A stretch of DNA of 64,000 nucleotides from Ornithinimicrobium avium (lineage in GTDB: Bacteria > Actinomycetota > Actinomycetes > Actinomycetales > Dermatophilaceae). This document shows positions 1 through 7,570 of this stretch, one piece after another. The DNA is taken from contig NZ_CP031229.1 of NCBI RefSeq assembly GCF_003351765.1, positions 3,100,001-3,164,000 on the forward strand, in the 5' to 3' direction. The notes below the pieces were generated by a model. It saw only the letters and a program-made list of their open reading frames with translations. It was not told the origin of the DNA and searched no databases. Position numbers and translations under genes: made by a program. Within the stretch, counting starts at the first letter, position 1, and each line of letters starts with the position of its first letter.

Positions 1-1428
1 GGCGCCGCCACCCATGCCGATCCGCATGCCGGGACCGCCGAGCTGCACCAGCAGCGTGCCGGCGGGGAAGCGGATCTTCTCGGTCTGCGAGGCGCTGATG
101 GAGCCCAGGCCGCCGGCGCTCATGATCGGTTTGTGGTAGCCGCGGCGCACTCCGTCGACCGTCTGCTCGTAGACCCGGAAGAAGCCGCCCAGCACGGGCC
201 GGCCGAACTCGTTGTTGAAGGCCGCGGCACCGATCGGGCCCTCGATCATGATCTCGAGCGGGGTCGCGAGGTGCCCGGGTGCGCCATACCGCTCGGACTC
301 CCACGGCTCGCAGGTGCCGGGCAGGTGGAGGTTGGAGACGACGAACCCGCCCAGGCCGGCCTTGGGCGCCGAGCCGCGACCGGTCGCACCCTCGTCGCGG
401 ATCTCGCCGCCGGCGCCGGTCGCCGCGCCCGGGAAGGGGGAGATGGCGGTGGGGTGGTTGTGCGTCTCGACCTTCATGAGGATGTGGACGTCCTCCTCGC
501 GGCGCGCGTAGCGGCTCGGGCCCGAGAGCCCGGCGGCGCCCGCGTCGGCCCCGCCCTCGGGGGCCCACCGGGTGATCCGGCCGCCCTCCATGACCGAGGC
601 GTTGTCCTTGTAGGCCACGACCGTCCCCTGCGGGCTGACCTGCTCGGTGTGCCGGATCATCCCGAAGAGCGAGCGCTCCTGCGCCTGCCCGTCGATGACG
701 AAGTCGGAGTTGAAGATCTTGTGCCGGCAGTGCTCGGAGTTGGCCTGGGCGAACATCGTCAACTCGACGTCGGTGGGGTTGCGGCCCAGCCCGGTGAACG
801 CCTCGAGGAGGTAGTCGACCTCGTCCTCGGCCAGGGCCAGGCCCCACGCACGGTCGGCCTCGACGAGCGCCTCACGACCGCGCCCGAGGACGTCGACGTG
901 CTCCATCGCCGGGGCGTCCTGCTCGGTGAACAGCGCCGCGGCGGCCTCACGCGTCGGCAGCGCGGTCTCGGTCATCCGGTCGTGGAGCACGGCCGCGCAG
1001 GCGTCGCGCTCCTGCGCCGTCAGCCCGGCCCCGCCCACGAGCCCGAGGTGGACCTCGGTGACCCGCTCGACGCGGTGGATCGGTATGCCGCAGTTGTGGA
1101 CGATGTCGGTCGCCTTGCTGGCCCAGGGCGAGATGGTGCCCAGCCGCGGGGCCACGACCACGACCTCCTCGCCAGGTCCGGGCACGGCCGAGGACTCCTG
1201 CTGGCGGTGGCCGGTCCACGGCTCGCCGTAGGTCAGGATCGCCGACAGCGCGGCGTGCTCGTCCTCGGAGAGCGGGGCGTCGGAGGCGACCCAGTGCACG
1301 TGGCGTGCGGAGACCGCGCCCACCTTCGGGGCGACTGAGCGCAGCCGGCGCAGCAGCGCCTGCGCGCGGAAGTCGGACAGGGCCGACCCGCCGGGGAACA
1401 CGGTCAGCTGGTGGTCGTGCACGGCCAT
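1..1428 (-). CDS. purL: Phosphoribosylformylglycinamidine synthase, large single-chain type (partial, 3' end off window)
   Basis: N-terminal 476 codons of the enzyme that converts FGAR to FGAM with ATP and glutamine-derived ammonia in de novo purine synthesis. The start at 1428 reads MAVHDHQLTVFPGGSALSDF, the PurS-like N-terminal domain of the E. coli-type enzyme. Near residues 318-350 are the synthetase signatures VETHNHPTAISPFPG and GGEIRDEGATGRG. The gene leaves the window at base 1, so the second synthetase half and the expected C-terminal glutamine amidotransferase domain are not seen. It begins 3 bases after purDC, so the two form an operon. Most Actinomycetota use separate PurL, PurQ and PurS, so the large form is notable. 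Confidence 0.9.
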   Translation of the reverse strand, partial: MAVHDHQLTVFPGGSALSDFRAQALLRRLRSVAPKVGAVSARHVHWVASDAPLSEDEHAALSAILTYGEPWTGHRQQESSAVPGPGEEVVVVAPRLGTISPWASKATDIVHNCGIPIHRVERVTEVHLGLVGGAGLTAQERDACAAVLHDRMTETALPTREAAAALFTEQDAPAMEHVDVLGRGREALVEADRAWGLALAEDEVDYLLEAFTGLGRNPTDVELTMFAQANSEHCRHKIFNSDFVIDGQAQERSLFGMIRHTEQVSPQGTVVAYKDNASVMEGGRITRWAPEGGADAGAAGLSGPSRYARREEDVHILMKVETHNHPTAISPFPGAATGAGGEIRDEGATGRGSAPKAGLGGFVVSNLHLPGTCEPWESERYGAPGHLATPLEIMIEGPIGAAAFNNEFGRPVLGGFFRVYEQTVDGVRRGYHKPIMSAGGLGSISASQTEKIRFPAGTLLVQLGGPGMRIGMGGGA

Positions 1429-1431
1429 GCT

Positions 1432-3753
1432 TCAGGACTCCTGGGCGGTGGAGGAGGTGGTGCCGGACGGGTCGAACGCGCGCCCGGTGAGCGTCTCGTA
1501 GGCCTCGACGTAGCGGTCCCGGGTCAGTGCGACGACGTCGTCCGGCAGGGGTGGCGGCGGGGCGTCGGAGGCGCGGTCCCACCCGCTCGCCGGGGAGGTG
1601 AGCCAGTCGCGCAGGACCTGCTTGTCGTACGAGGTCTGCGTGCGCCCGGGTGCCCACTCGTCCGCGCGCCAGAAGCGCGAGGAGTCGGGCGTGAGCACCT
1701 CGTCGGCCAGCACGACCGCGACGACGTCGGGGTCCACCCCCGCCCAGTCGACCTCGCCCTCGGTGGCCTGCTCGAGGGGGATGCCCAGGGCGTCGGCCAG
1801 CTGCTGCGGGTCCACCCCGAACTCCACCTTCGTGTCGGCGATGAGGATGCCGCGGCCGGCGGCGATCTCGTTGCCGCGCACGAGGATCGCGACGGTGAGG
1901 TCGCGCAGGCGGGCAGCCAGGCGGGGCCCGACGAGCGCCTCGACGTCCGTGAAGGAGATCGGCTGGTCGTGCTCGCCGACGGGTGCCTTGGTGCTGGGCG
2001 TGAAGACCGGCTCGGGCAGCCGCGACCCGTCGACGAGCCCCTCCGGCAGGGCCACGCCCGACACGGTGCCGGTGGCGGCGTACTCCGCGAGGCCCCCGCC
2101 GGTGAGGTAGGCGCGGGCGACGCACTCGACGGGCAGCATCCGCAGCCGTCGCACATAGACGCCGCGGCCGGCGACCTCCTCGGGGACGTCGGTGGAGACG
2201 ACGTGGTGCGGGACCAGGTCGGCCAGCTGGTCGAACCACCACAGCGACATCTGGGTCAGCACGCTGCCCTTGTCGGGGATGGGCGTGGACAGGACGTGGT
2301 CGTAGGCGCTGATCCGGTCGGAGGCGGCGAGCAGCAGCCGGAGGTCGTCGCGGCCGCCGGTCTGCGGGTCGAGCGGCACGTAGAGGCCGCGCACCTTGCC
2401 GGAGTGGACCAGCTCGTGCCCGACGACCTCCACCGGGCTCTCGCCGTCCTCGCCGGTCGTCGGCCAGACCACGGCGAGAGGCACCTCCACCCCGCCCTGC
2501 TCGGCGGCGCGGGAGATGTCGCCGCGGTGGTGGGACCCCTCGAGGTGTATGCGGTGCACCGCGCCGTAGGCGCGCTCCCGGGCGCCGGCCAGGTCGTCGG
2601 CCACGCTCACGACCGACAGCACGCGTCCGCCCGAGGAGAGCAGGCGACCGTCCTCGTCCCGGCGGGTGCCCGCGTGCAGCACGTGCACGCCCTCGACCTC
2701 CCCGGCCTCCTCGAGGCCGGTGATCTCACGGCCGGTCACCGGCGACCCGGGGTAGCCCTCGGCGGCCACGACGACGGTGACGCTGCTGCGCGGTGACCAC
2801 TCCAGCGGCGGCAGGTCGGCCAGGCGCCCCTCGGCGGCGGCGAGCAGCACGCCCGCCAGCGGCGTCTCGAGCCGTGCGAGGACCGACTGGGTCTCGGGGT
2901 CGCCGAAGCGGGCGTTGAACTCCACGACCCGCGGCCCCGCCGCGGTCAGCGCGATCCCGACGTAGAGGACCCCGACGAAGGGCGTGCCGCGGCGGGCCAT
3001 CTCCTCGACCGTCGGCCGCGCGACGGTGCGCAGGACCTCCTCGACGAGGCCCTCGGGCGCCCACGGCAGCGGGCTGTAGGCGCCCATCCCGCCGGTGTTG
3101 GGGCCGGTGTCCCCGTCGCCGACGCGCTTGAAGTCCTGGGCGGGCGCGAGCGGCACCACGGTGGTGCCGTCGCTGAGGCAGAAGAGGGAGACCTCCGGTC
3201 CGTCGAGGTAGTCCTCGACGACGACCCGGCCGCCCTCGCGGGACAGGCACGCGGCCGCGTGCGCGGCGGCCTCGCCGCGGTCCGCGGTGACGACCACGCC
3301 CTTGCCCGCCGCGAGCCCGTCCTCCTTGACGACGTAGGGGGCTCCGGTGGCTGCCAGCGCCGCGGCGACCTCCTCGTCGGTGCCGCACACGTGGCAGCTG
3401 GCGGTCGGCACGGCGGCGGCGGCCATGACCTCCTTGGCGAAGGCCTTGCTGCCCTCGAGCCGGGCCGCGGCCGCGGAGGGGCCGAAGCAGGGGATCCCGG
3501 CGGCGACGACGGCGTCGGCGACGCCGGCCACGAGCGGTGCCTCCGGGCCCACGACCACCAGGTCGACCCGCTCGGCGCGGGCGAGCCGGGTGACCGCCTC
3601 CGGGGAGCACGGGTCGCCGGCCAGGCACGTGCCGACCTCGGCGATGCCGGGGTTGCCCGGCAGGGCGAGGAGGTGCTCGACGGCCGGGTCGGAGGAGAGC
3701 GAGAGGGCCAGGGCGTGCTCACGGGCACCGGAGCCGAGGAGGAGGACCTTCAC
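1432..3753 (-). CDS. Bifunctional PurD-PurC fusion: phosphoribosylamine-glycine ligase / SAICAR synthase
   Basis: One 773-residue frame carries two purine enzymes. Residues 1 to about 420 are GAR synthetase (start MKVLLLGSGAREHALALSL, ATP-grasp motifs GPSAAAARLEGSKAFAKEVM, PNTGGMGAYSP and EFNARFGDPETQ, end near HLEGSHHRGDIS). From about 425 to the end is SAICAR synthetase (SGKVRGLY, DRISAYDHVL, RLRMLPVECVARAYLTG, TKVEFGVD, SSRFW, SYDKQVLRDWL). No stop or frameshift separates them and the linker is short. The GTG start at 3753 sits 8 bases after a TAGGCT -10 box (3767-3762). PurD and PurC normally come as separate proteins catalysing non-adjacent steps. purL follows after 3 bases. Each domain is full length, so both activities are expected. 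Confidence 0.93.
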   Translation of the reverse strand: MKVLLLGSGAREHALALSLSSDPAVEHLLALPGNPGIAEVGTCLAGDPCSPEAVTRLARAERVDLVVVGPEAPLVAGVADAVVAAGIPCFGPSAAAARLEGSKAFAKEVMAAAAVPTASCHVCGTDEEVAAALAATGAPYVVKEDGLAAGKGVVVTADRGEAAAHAAACLSREGGRVVVEDYLDGPEVSLFCLSDGTTVVPLAPAQDFKRVGDGDTGPNTGGMGAYSPLPWAPEGLVEEVLRTVARPTVEEMARRGTPFVGVLYVGIALTAAGPRVVEFNARFGDPETQSVLARLETPLAGVLLAAAEGRLADLPPLEWSPRSSVTVVVAAEGYPGSPVTGREITGLEEAGEVEGVHVLHAGTRRDEDGRLLSSGGRVLSVVSVADDLAGARERAYGAVHRIHLEGSHHRGDISRAAEQGGVEVPLAVVWPTTGEDGESPVEVVGHELVHSGKVRGLYVPLDPQTGGRDDLRLLLAASDRISAYDHVLSTPIPDKGSVLTQMSLWWFDQLADLVPHHVVSTDVPEEVAGRGVYVRRLRMLPVECVARAYLTGGGLAEYAATGTVSGVALPEGLVDGSRLPEPVFTPSTKAPVGEHDQPISFTDVEALVGPRLAARLRDLTVAILVRGNEIAAGRGILIADTKVEFGVDPQQLADALGIPLEQATEGEVDWAGVDPDVVAVVLADEVLTPDSSRFWRADEWAPGRTQTSYDKQVLRDWLTSPASGWDRASDAPPPPLPDDVVALTRDRYVEAYETLTGRAFDPSGTTSSTAQES

Positions 3754-3813
3754 GCCTGTCGAGCCTACCGGCCGCGGCGGGCGGCGCCGGTGCGGGGAGA
3801 GGGCTGGCGGCGC

Positions 3814-3869
3814 GGGAGATAAGTGTGGCCCTCCTGGAAGGCAGGGGGGGTATCTCCCAGGAGGGCCAC
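3814..3869. promoter_or_regulatory. Overlapping inverted repeats, pseudoknot-capable element between purDC and the LuxR gene
   Basis: GTGGCCCTCCTGG (3825-3837) is perfectly complementary to 3857-3869, giving a 13-bp stem with a 19-nt loop. A second perfect 8-bp pair, GGGAGATA (3814-3821) with TATCTCCC (3851-3858), interlocks with it. Six of its pairs lie in the loop of the first stem, so the minus-strand RNA could form an H-type pseudoknot whose loop also holds seven C residues. Both flanking genes start here and face away, so a terminator for a coding gene is not expected. The purDC -10 box lies downstream of the element, so it may be an operator or a separate small transcript. Function unknown. 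Confidence 0.55.
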
Positions 3870-4009
3870 GTCACAGGGCAGGGTCAGCCGGACTGATGGG
3901 GGGCATGCCCGGCGACTCTCACGTTCCCTGCGCCCGGCCGAAGCCGGTAGACCCACTCTGACACATCGTCTCGGCAGATGTCATCTCGGGCCGTGACGGG
4001 ATGGCGACA

Positions 4010-4027
4010 ATGGCGGAGATCCGCCAT
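4010..4027. promoter_or_regulatory. 18-bp palindrome over the ribosome-binding site and start of the LuxR-type gene
   Basis: atggcgga-ga-tccgccat forms perfect 8-bp arms with a 2-bp centre. The likely start codon ATG (4026-4028) begins in the right arm and the GGAG ribosome-binding site (4015-4018) lies in the left arm and centre. It could be an operator for autoregulation, or an RNA hairpin that hides the ribosome-binding site. Confidence 0.4.
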
Positions 4028-5069
4028 GATGGCCTGCGTGGTCACTTCCGTCGCCGCCCCCACCGATCCCGGTCCGTTCGAGCCGCACGTCTTCGGCGAG
4101 GCCTACGAGCACTTCGTCTCCCGCGTCTACGTGATCGCCATCGGGCTGGGAATGCCCAGCCGCGAGGGTCTGCGTTCGGCCGGTCTGGAGGATGCGGCGA
4201 TCACCATGGCGACCGGCGAGCTGGTGGCCCGCGGGTTGCTGGAGCGGACGGCGGACCCCGACGCGTGGGACGTCCCTCCCCCGCGCGAGGCGATCGCCCG
4301 CAACGCCGACCGGATGGAGCATCGGGCCGCCATGGCGCGCGCCACCGCGAGCGAGGTCGAGGCGCTGTGGCGCCGGGCGGTCGGCCAGCGGCCCACCCTC
4401 CCGCCGGTGGGGCTGCAGATGCTCCAGGGCGTGGAGGAGATCGTCGACCACGTCGTCGCCCTCCACCGCCTGGCCTCCTCGCGAGTCTGGCTGGTCCTCG
4501 ACGCCTCGCCGGCCGCGGTCCGGCTGCTGGAGCGGGTCGATGAGGTCCCCGGCCTGCTCACCGTGCGGGCCGGCGCCGACGTGCGGCTGGTCCTGGACAC
4601 GGAGCTGCTCGACAGCGCCGCGGCCCTGTCCCACATCGGACGGAGCCGGGCGGAGGGGCACCAGGTGGCCGTCGCCAACGGCATACCGTTCACCACGGTC
4701 GTGGCCGACGCTGCCGCGCTGGTGGACCTCACCGCCCACGACGGCGAGGGCGAGGGTTCCTTCGAGGTGCGGCTCGGGCCCCCGGTGCGGGCGCTCACCC
4801 GGCTGGTCGAGGAGATCTGGGGGCTGGCGACCCCCTACGCGGCGGGGCTCGAGAGCGAGCTGACGCCGCACGAGCGGATCCCGCTGCCCGAGCGTGACCA
4901 GCGCATCCTGGCGCTGCTGACCACCGGCGCGAGCGACAAGGTCATCGCGCGGCAGACGGGCGTGTCGGTCCGCACGGTGGAGCGCCGGGTCCGGTGGCTG
5001 ATGGACCACCTGGGGGTGGCCACCCGGTTCCAGGCCGGCGTGCAGGCGGCCCGCCGCGGCTGGATCTAG
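4026..5069 (+). CDS. LuxR-type HTH transcriptional regulator with TrmB-like N-terminal region
   Basis: 347 residues from ATG 4026, chosen because GGAG lies 7 bases upstream; the frame is also open to 3978. The C-terminal 70 residues (QRILALLTTGASDKVIARQTGVSVRTVERRV and on) form a LuxR/GerE helix-turn-helix. The N-terminal part (SREGLRSAGLEDAAITMATGELVARGLLE) resembles a winged-helix module, and the middle (VWLVLDASPAAVRLLERVDEVPGLLTVRAGADVRLV) resembles the phospholipase-D-like region of TrmB-type regulators. No receiver domain is present, so it is not a standard response regulator. It stands alone, divergent from purDC. Target and ligand are not visible. Stop TAG at 5067. Confidence 0.8.
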   Translation: MMACVVTSVAAPTDPGPFEPHVFGEAYEHFVSRVYVIAIGLGMPSREGLRSAGLEDAAITMATGELVARGLLERTADPDAWDVPPPREAIARNADRMEHRAAMARATASEVEALWRRAVGQRPTLPPVGLQMLQGVEEIVDHVVALHRLASSRVWLVLDASPAAVRLLERVDEVPGLLTVRAGADVRLVLDTELLDSAAALSHIGRSRAEGHQVAVANGIPFTTVVADAAALVDLTAHDGEGEGSFEVRLGPPVRALTRLVEEIWGLATPYAAGLESELTPHERIPLPERDQRILALLTTGASDKVIARQTGVSVRTVERRVRWLMDHLGVATRFQAGVQAARRGWI

Positions 5070-5187
5070 AGCATCTCCCGCACCCGGGCGCGACGACGCG
5101 GCCGGTGGCCGTGCAGGTGGTCGGCCGCAGAGTCAACGGATAGAGTGTTCGCTTTGCGGGGGAGCACGTCGGACGAAGGGTGGGCGA

Positions 5188-7476
5188 GTGAGGGCCACGA
5201 CCAACGACATCGTCGCCGCCGAGATCGCGGTCGAGCAGGCGCACGTGGATCGCGTGTACGCCGAGCTGGCCAAGGCGGCCGAACGCGTCGAGCTCGTGCA
5301 CGCGGAGGGCATGGCCAGGGCCCGCCCGGACCGGCCGGGCACCGGTGACCCGCGGGAGGAGGAGCTGGCCGGGCTCTTCGAGCGGGACGCCCTGGTGTAT
5401 GCCGCGAGCAAGCGCCGCGCCTCCCTGGAGCACCAGCACGAGGGTCTCGTCTTCGGCCGTCTCGACCTCGACCACGACGGGCAGGACGGCAGCGCGGGGA
5501 ACGGCACCGGGCAGGACGGCGCCGGCTCGGCCGAGCGCGAGGTGCGCTACGTCGGCCGCCTCGGGGTGCGCGACGACGACTACGAGCCGCTCGTCGTGGA
5601 CTGGCGGGCGCCGGCGGCGGCGCCCTTCTACCGCGCCACGCCGGTGGACCCCCTGGGCGTGGTGCGTCGGCGCGTCCTGCGCTGCCGGGGGGAGCAGGTC
5701 GTCGGCATCGAGGACGACCTCATGGTCAGCGAGGCGCCCGACGACGTCGTGGTGGTCGGCGACGGGGCGCTGATGGCGGCGCTGACCCGCAGCCGGGGCG
5801 CGCGCATGCGCGACATCGTCGCCACCATCCAGCGGCACCAGGACGAGGCCATCCGTGCCCCCGCGCGCGGCATCACCGAGATCACCGGAGGCCCTGGCAC
5901 CGGAAAGACCGTGGTGGCCTTGCACCGCGCGGCCTACCTGCTCTACTCCGACCGGCGCCGGTTCGAGGGCGGCGGGGTGCTCGTGGTGGGTCCCTCGGCC
6001 GCCTACACGGCATACATCGAGCGCGTCCTGCCCTCGCTGGGCGAGGAGAGCGTCTCGCTGCGCTCGCTCGGCGACGTCGTGGCCGGGATGACCGCCACCC
6101 GGCTGGACCCGCCGCCCACCGCGGCCGTCAAGGGCTCGCTGCGGGTGCGCCGCCTGCTGGCCGGGCTCGCCAAGGAGCCCGTGCCGGACGCGCCGACCCA
6201 GCTGCGGACCTTCGTCGCCGGGCACGCGATCCGGCTCACCGAGCAGCACCTGCGCCGCGTCCGTGCCCGCGTGCTGCGCTCGCACCACCGCAACACCTCC
6301 TACGACGCGGCGGTCGAGGCCCTCGCGGAGGCCGCCTGGGAGCAGGTGGACACGGAGACGGGCGAGCGCGCGGACTTCGTGGACCGGTTCACCGACTCCG
6401 GCGACGTGGAGGCCTTCGCCCGGGAGTGGTGGCGGCCGGTCGACCCGCGCCAGGCGTTGCTCTGGCTGGCCGACGAGGCGCTCGCCCGACGGCTGGGGGC
6501 GGACCCGCACGAGGCGCGGCTGCTCGCGGAGTCCTACCGGCGCGCGCTGGAGGAGGGATCGTGGACGGCGGCCGACGTCGCGCTGGTCGACGACCTGCAC
6601 GCCCGGCTGGGTCCGGTCGTCGACCTGCCCAGCGAGGAGCGCGGCTTCTACGAGATCGAGGAGCTCGAGGACGCCTCGCAGTACGGCGTCGCCGCGCTGC
6701 GCACCGGCGCGGGCCTGGACCTCGGGCAGCAGCAGCAGGCCACCGACGAGGACGGGCGGCCGGTGGTCGTCGCGGTCGACCCGACCAGCACCGAGCGCAT
6801 CTCCCGGGATCCGCTGACCCGGCTGCTCGCCGGTCGGATCGGCTCCCCGGAGGAGTACGCCCACGTGCTCGTCGACGAGGCCCAGGACCTCTCGCCGATG
6901 CAGTGGCGGATGCTCGGACGCCGGGGCAGGTGGGCCTCGTGGACGGTCGTCGGCGACCTGGCACAAGCGTCCTGGGACGACCTGGAGGAGGCGGCCCGGG
7001 CGCGCGAGGAGGCCTTCGGCAGCAGCGTGCGCCGCGCCTTCCACATGGACATCAACTACCGCAACGCGCGGGAGATCTTCGACCACGCGGCCGCCATGGT
7101 GCGCGAGCACGTGCCGGACGCGGACATCCCGCGCGCGGTGCGCGAGACCGGTCACGACCCGGTCGAGCTGTCCGTGCCGCGCGAGGAGGTGACGACCGCG
7201 GCCCGCGATGCGCTCCAGGACCTGCTCGGCCAGGTCGACGGGCAGGTCGCGGTGGTCGTCCCCGAGGTATGGCGTGCACCGCTCGTCGGCCTCGAGGGCG
7301 TGGCCGACCGGGTGGTCGTCGTCGACCCCCTGTCGACCAAGGGCCTGGAGTACGACGCCACCCTGGTGGTCGACCCCGACGAGATCGTCGCAGAGGCGGC
7401 CGGCGGCGTGCGGGCCCTCTACGTCGTGCTCACCCGGGCCGCGCACCGGATGACGGTGCTGCGCCCGACGACCTGA
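5188..7476 (+). CDS. HelD/HelR-like superfamily 1 ATPase (RNA polymerase recycling motor)
   Basis: 762 residues from GTG 5188, with AAGGG 7 bases upstream. Residues 1-70 form a charged helical arm (EIAVEQAHVDRVYAELAKAAERVE), as in HelD proteins that insert a coiled coil into RNA polymerase. The Walker A motif GGPGTGKTVVALHRAAYLLY lies near residue 231, Walker B LVDEAQDLSPMQWRMLGRR near 560, and the C-terminal SF1 motifs include VDPLSTKGLEYD and YVVLTRAAHRM. HelD proteins release stalled or drug-bound RNA polymerase, and HelR members in actinomycetes protect against rifamycins. No rifamycin-associated promoter element was recognised upstream. Single gene between the LuxR regulator and dnaX. 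A UvrD-like DNA helicase is a less likely reading because of the coiled-coil arm. Confidence 0.82.
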   Translation: MRATTNDIVAAEIAVEQAHVDRVYAELAKAAERVELVHAEGMARARPDRPGTGDPREEELAGLFERDALVYAASKRRASLEHQHEGLVFGRLDLDHDGQDGSAGNGTGQDGAGSAEREVRYVGRLGVRDDDYEPLVVDWRAPAAAPFYRATPVDPLGVVRRRVLRCRGEQVVGIEDDLMVSEAPDDVVVVGDGALMAALTRSRGARMRDIVATIQRHQDEAIRAPARGITEITGGPGTGKTVVALHRAAYLLYSDRRRFEGGGVLVVGPSAAYTAYIERVLPSLGEESVSLRSLGDVVAGMTATRLDPPPTAAVKGSLRVRRLLAGLAKEPVPDAPTQLRTFVAGHAIRLTEQHLRRVRARVLRSHHRNTSYDAAVEALAEAAWEQVDTETGERADFVDRFTDSGDVEAFAREWWRPVDPRQALLWLADEALARRLGADPHEARLLAESYRRALEEGSWTAADVALVDDLHARLGPVVDLPSEERGFYEIEELEDASQYGVAALRTGAGLDLGQQQQATDEDGRPVVVAVDPTSTERISRDPLTRLLAGRIGSPEEYAHVLVDEAQDLSPMQWRMLGRRGRWASWTVVGDLAQASWDDLEEAARAREEAFGSSVRRAFHMDINYRNAREIFDHAAAMVREHVPDADIPRAVRETGHDPVELSVPREEVTTAARDALQDLLGQVDGQVAVVVPEVWRAPLVGLEGVADRVVVVDPLSTKGLEYDATLVVDPDEIVAEAAGGVRALYVVLTRAAHRMTVLRPTT

Positions 7477-7570
7477 GCCGCGCCGTACCCCGGGGTCGGT
7501 CCGTCGGTCCCGGAGCGCCGACCTGTGGACGGGCGGGCCGGTTGTCAGCGGCGGCCGTTAGGGTCGGACC

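Noticed and set aside
3825..3869. Ordinary terminator hairpin upstream of purDC
   Set aside because: No gene ends here; both neighbours start here and point away, and the extra interlocking repeat is not a terminator property.
4942..7446. Long open frame on the minus strand opposite the HelD-like gene
   Set aside because: Its product is a low-complexity Arg/Gly/Val/Asp-rich sequence with no motifs; the plus strand has clear ATPase motifs. It is a by-product of GC-rich codon use. The same applies to long antisense frames over topA, dnaX, hppA and the helicase.
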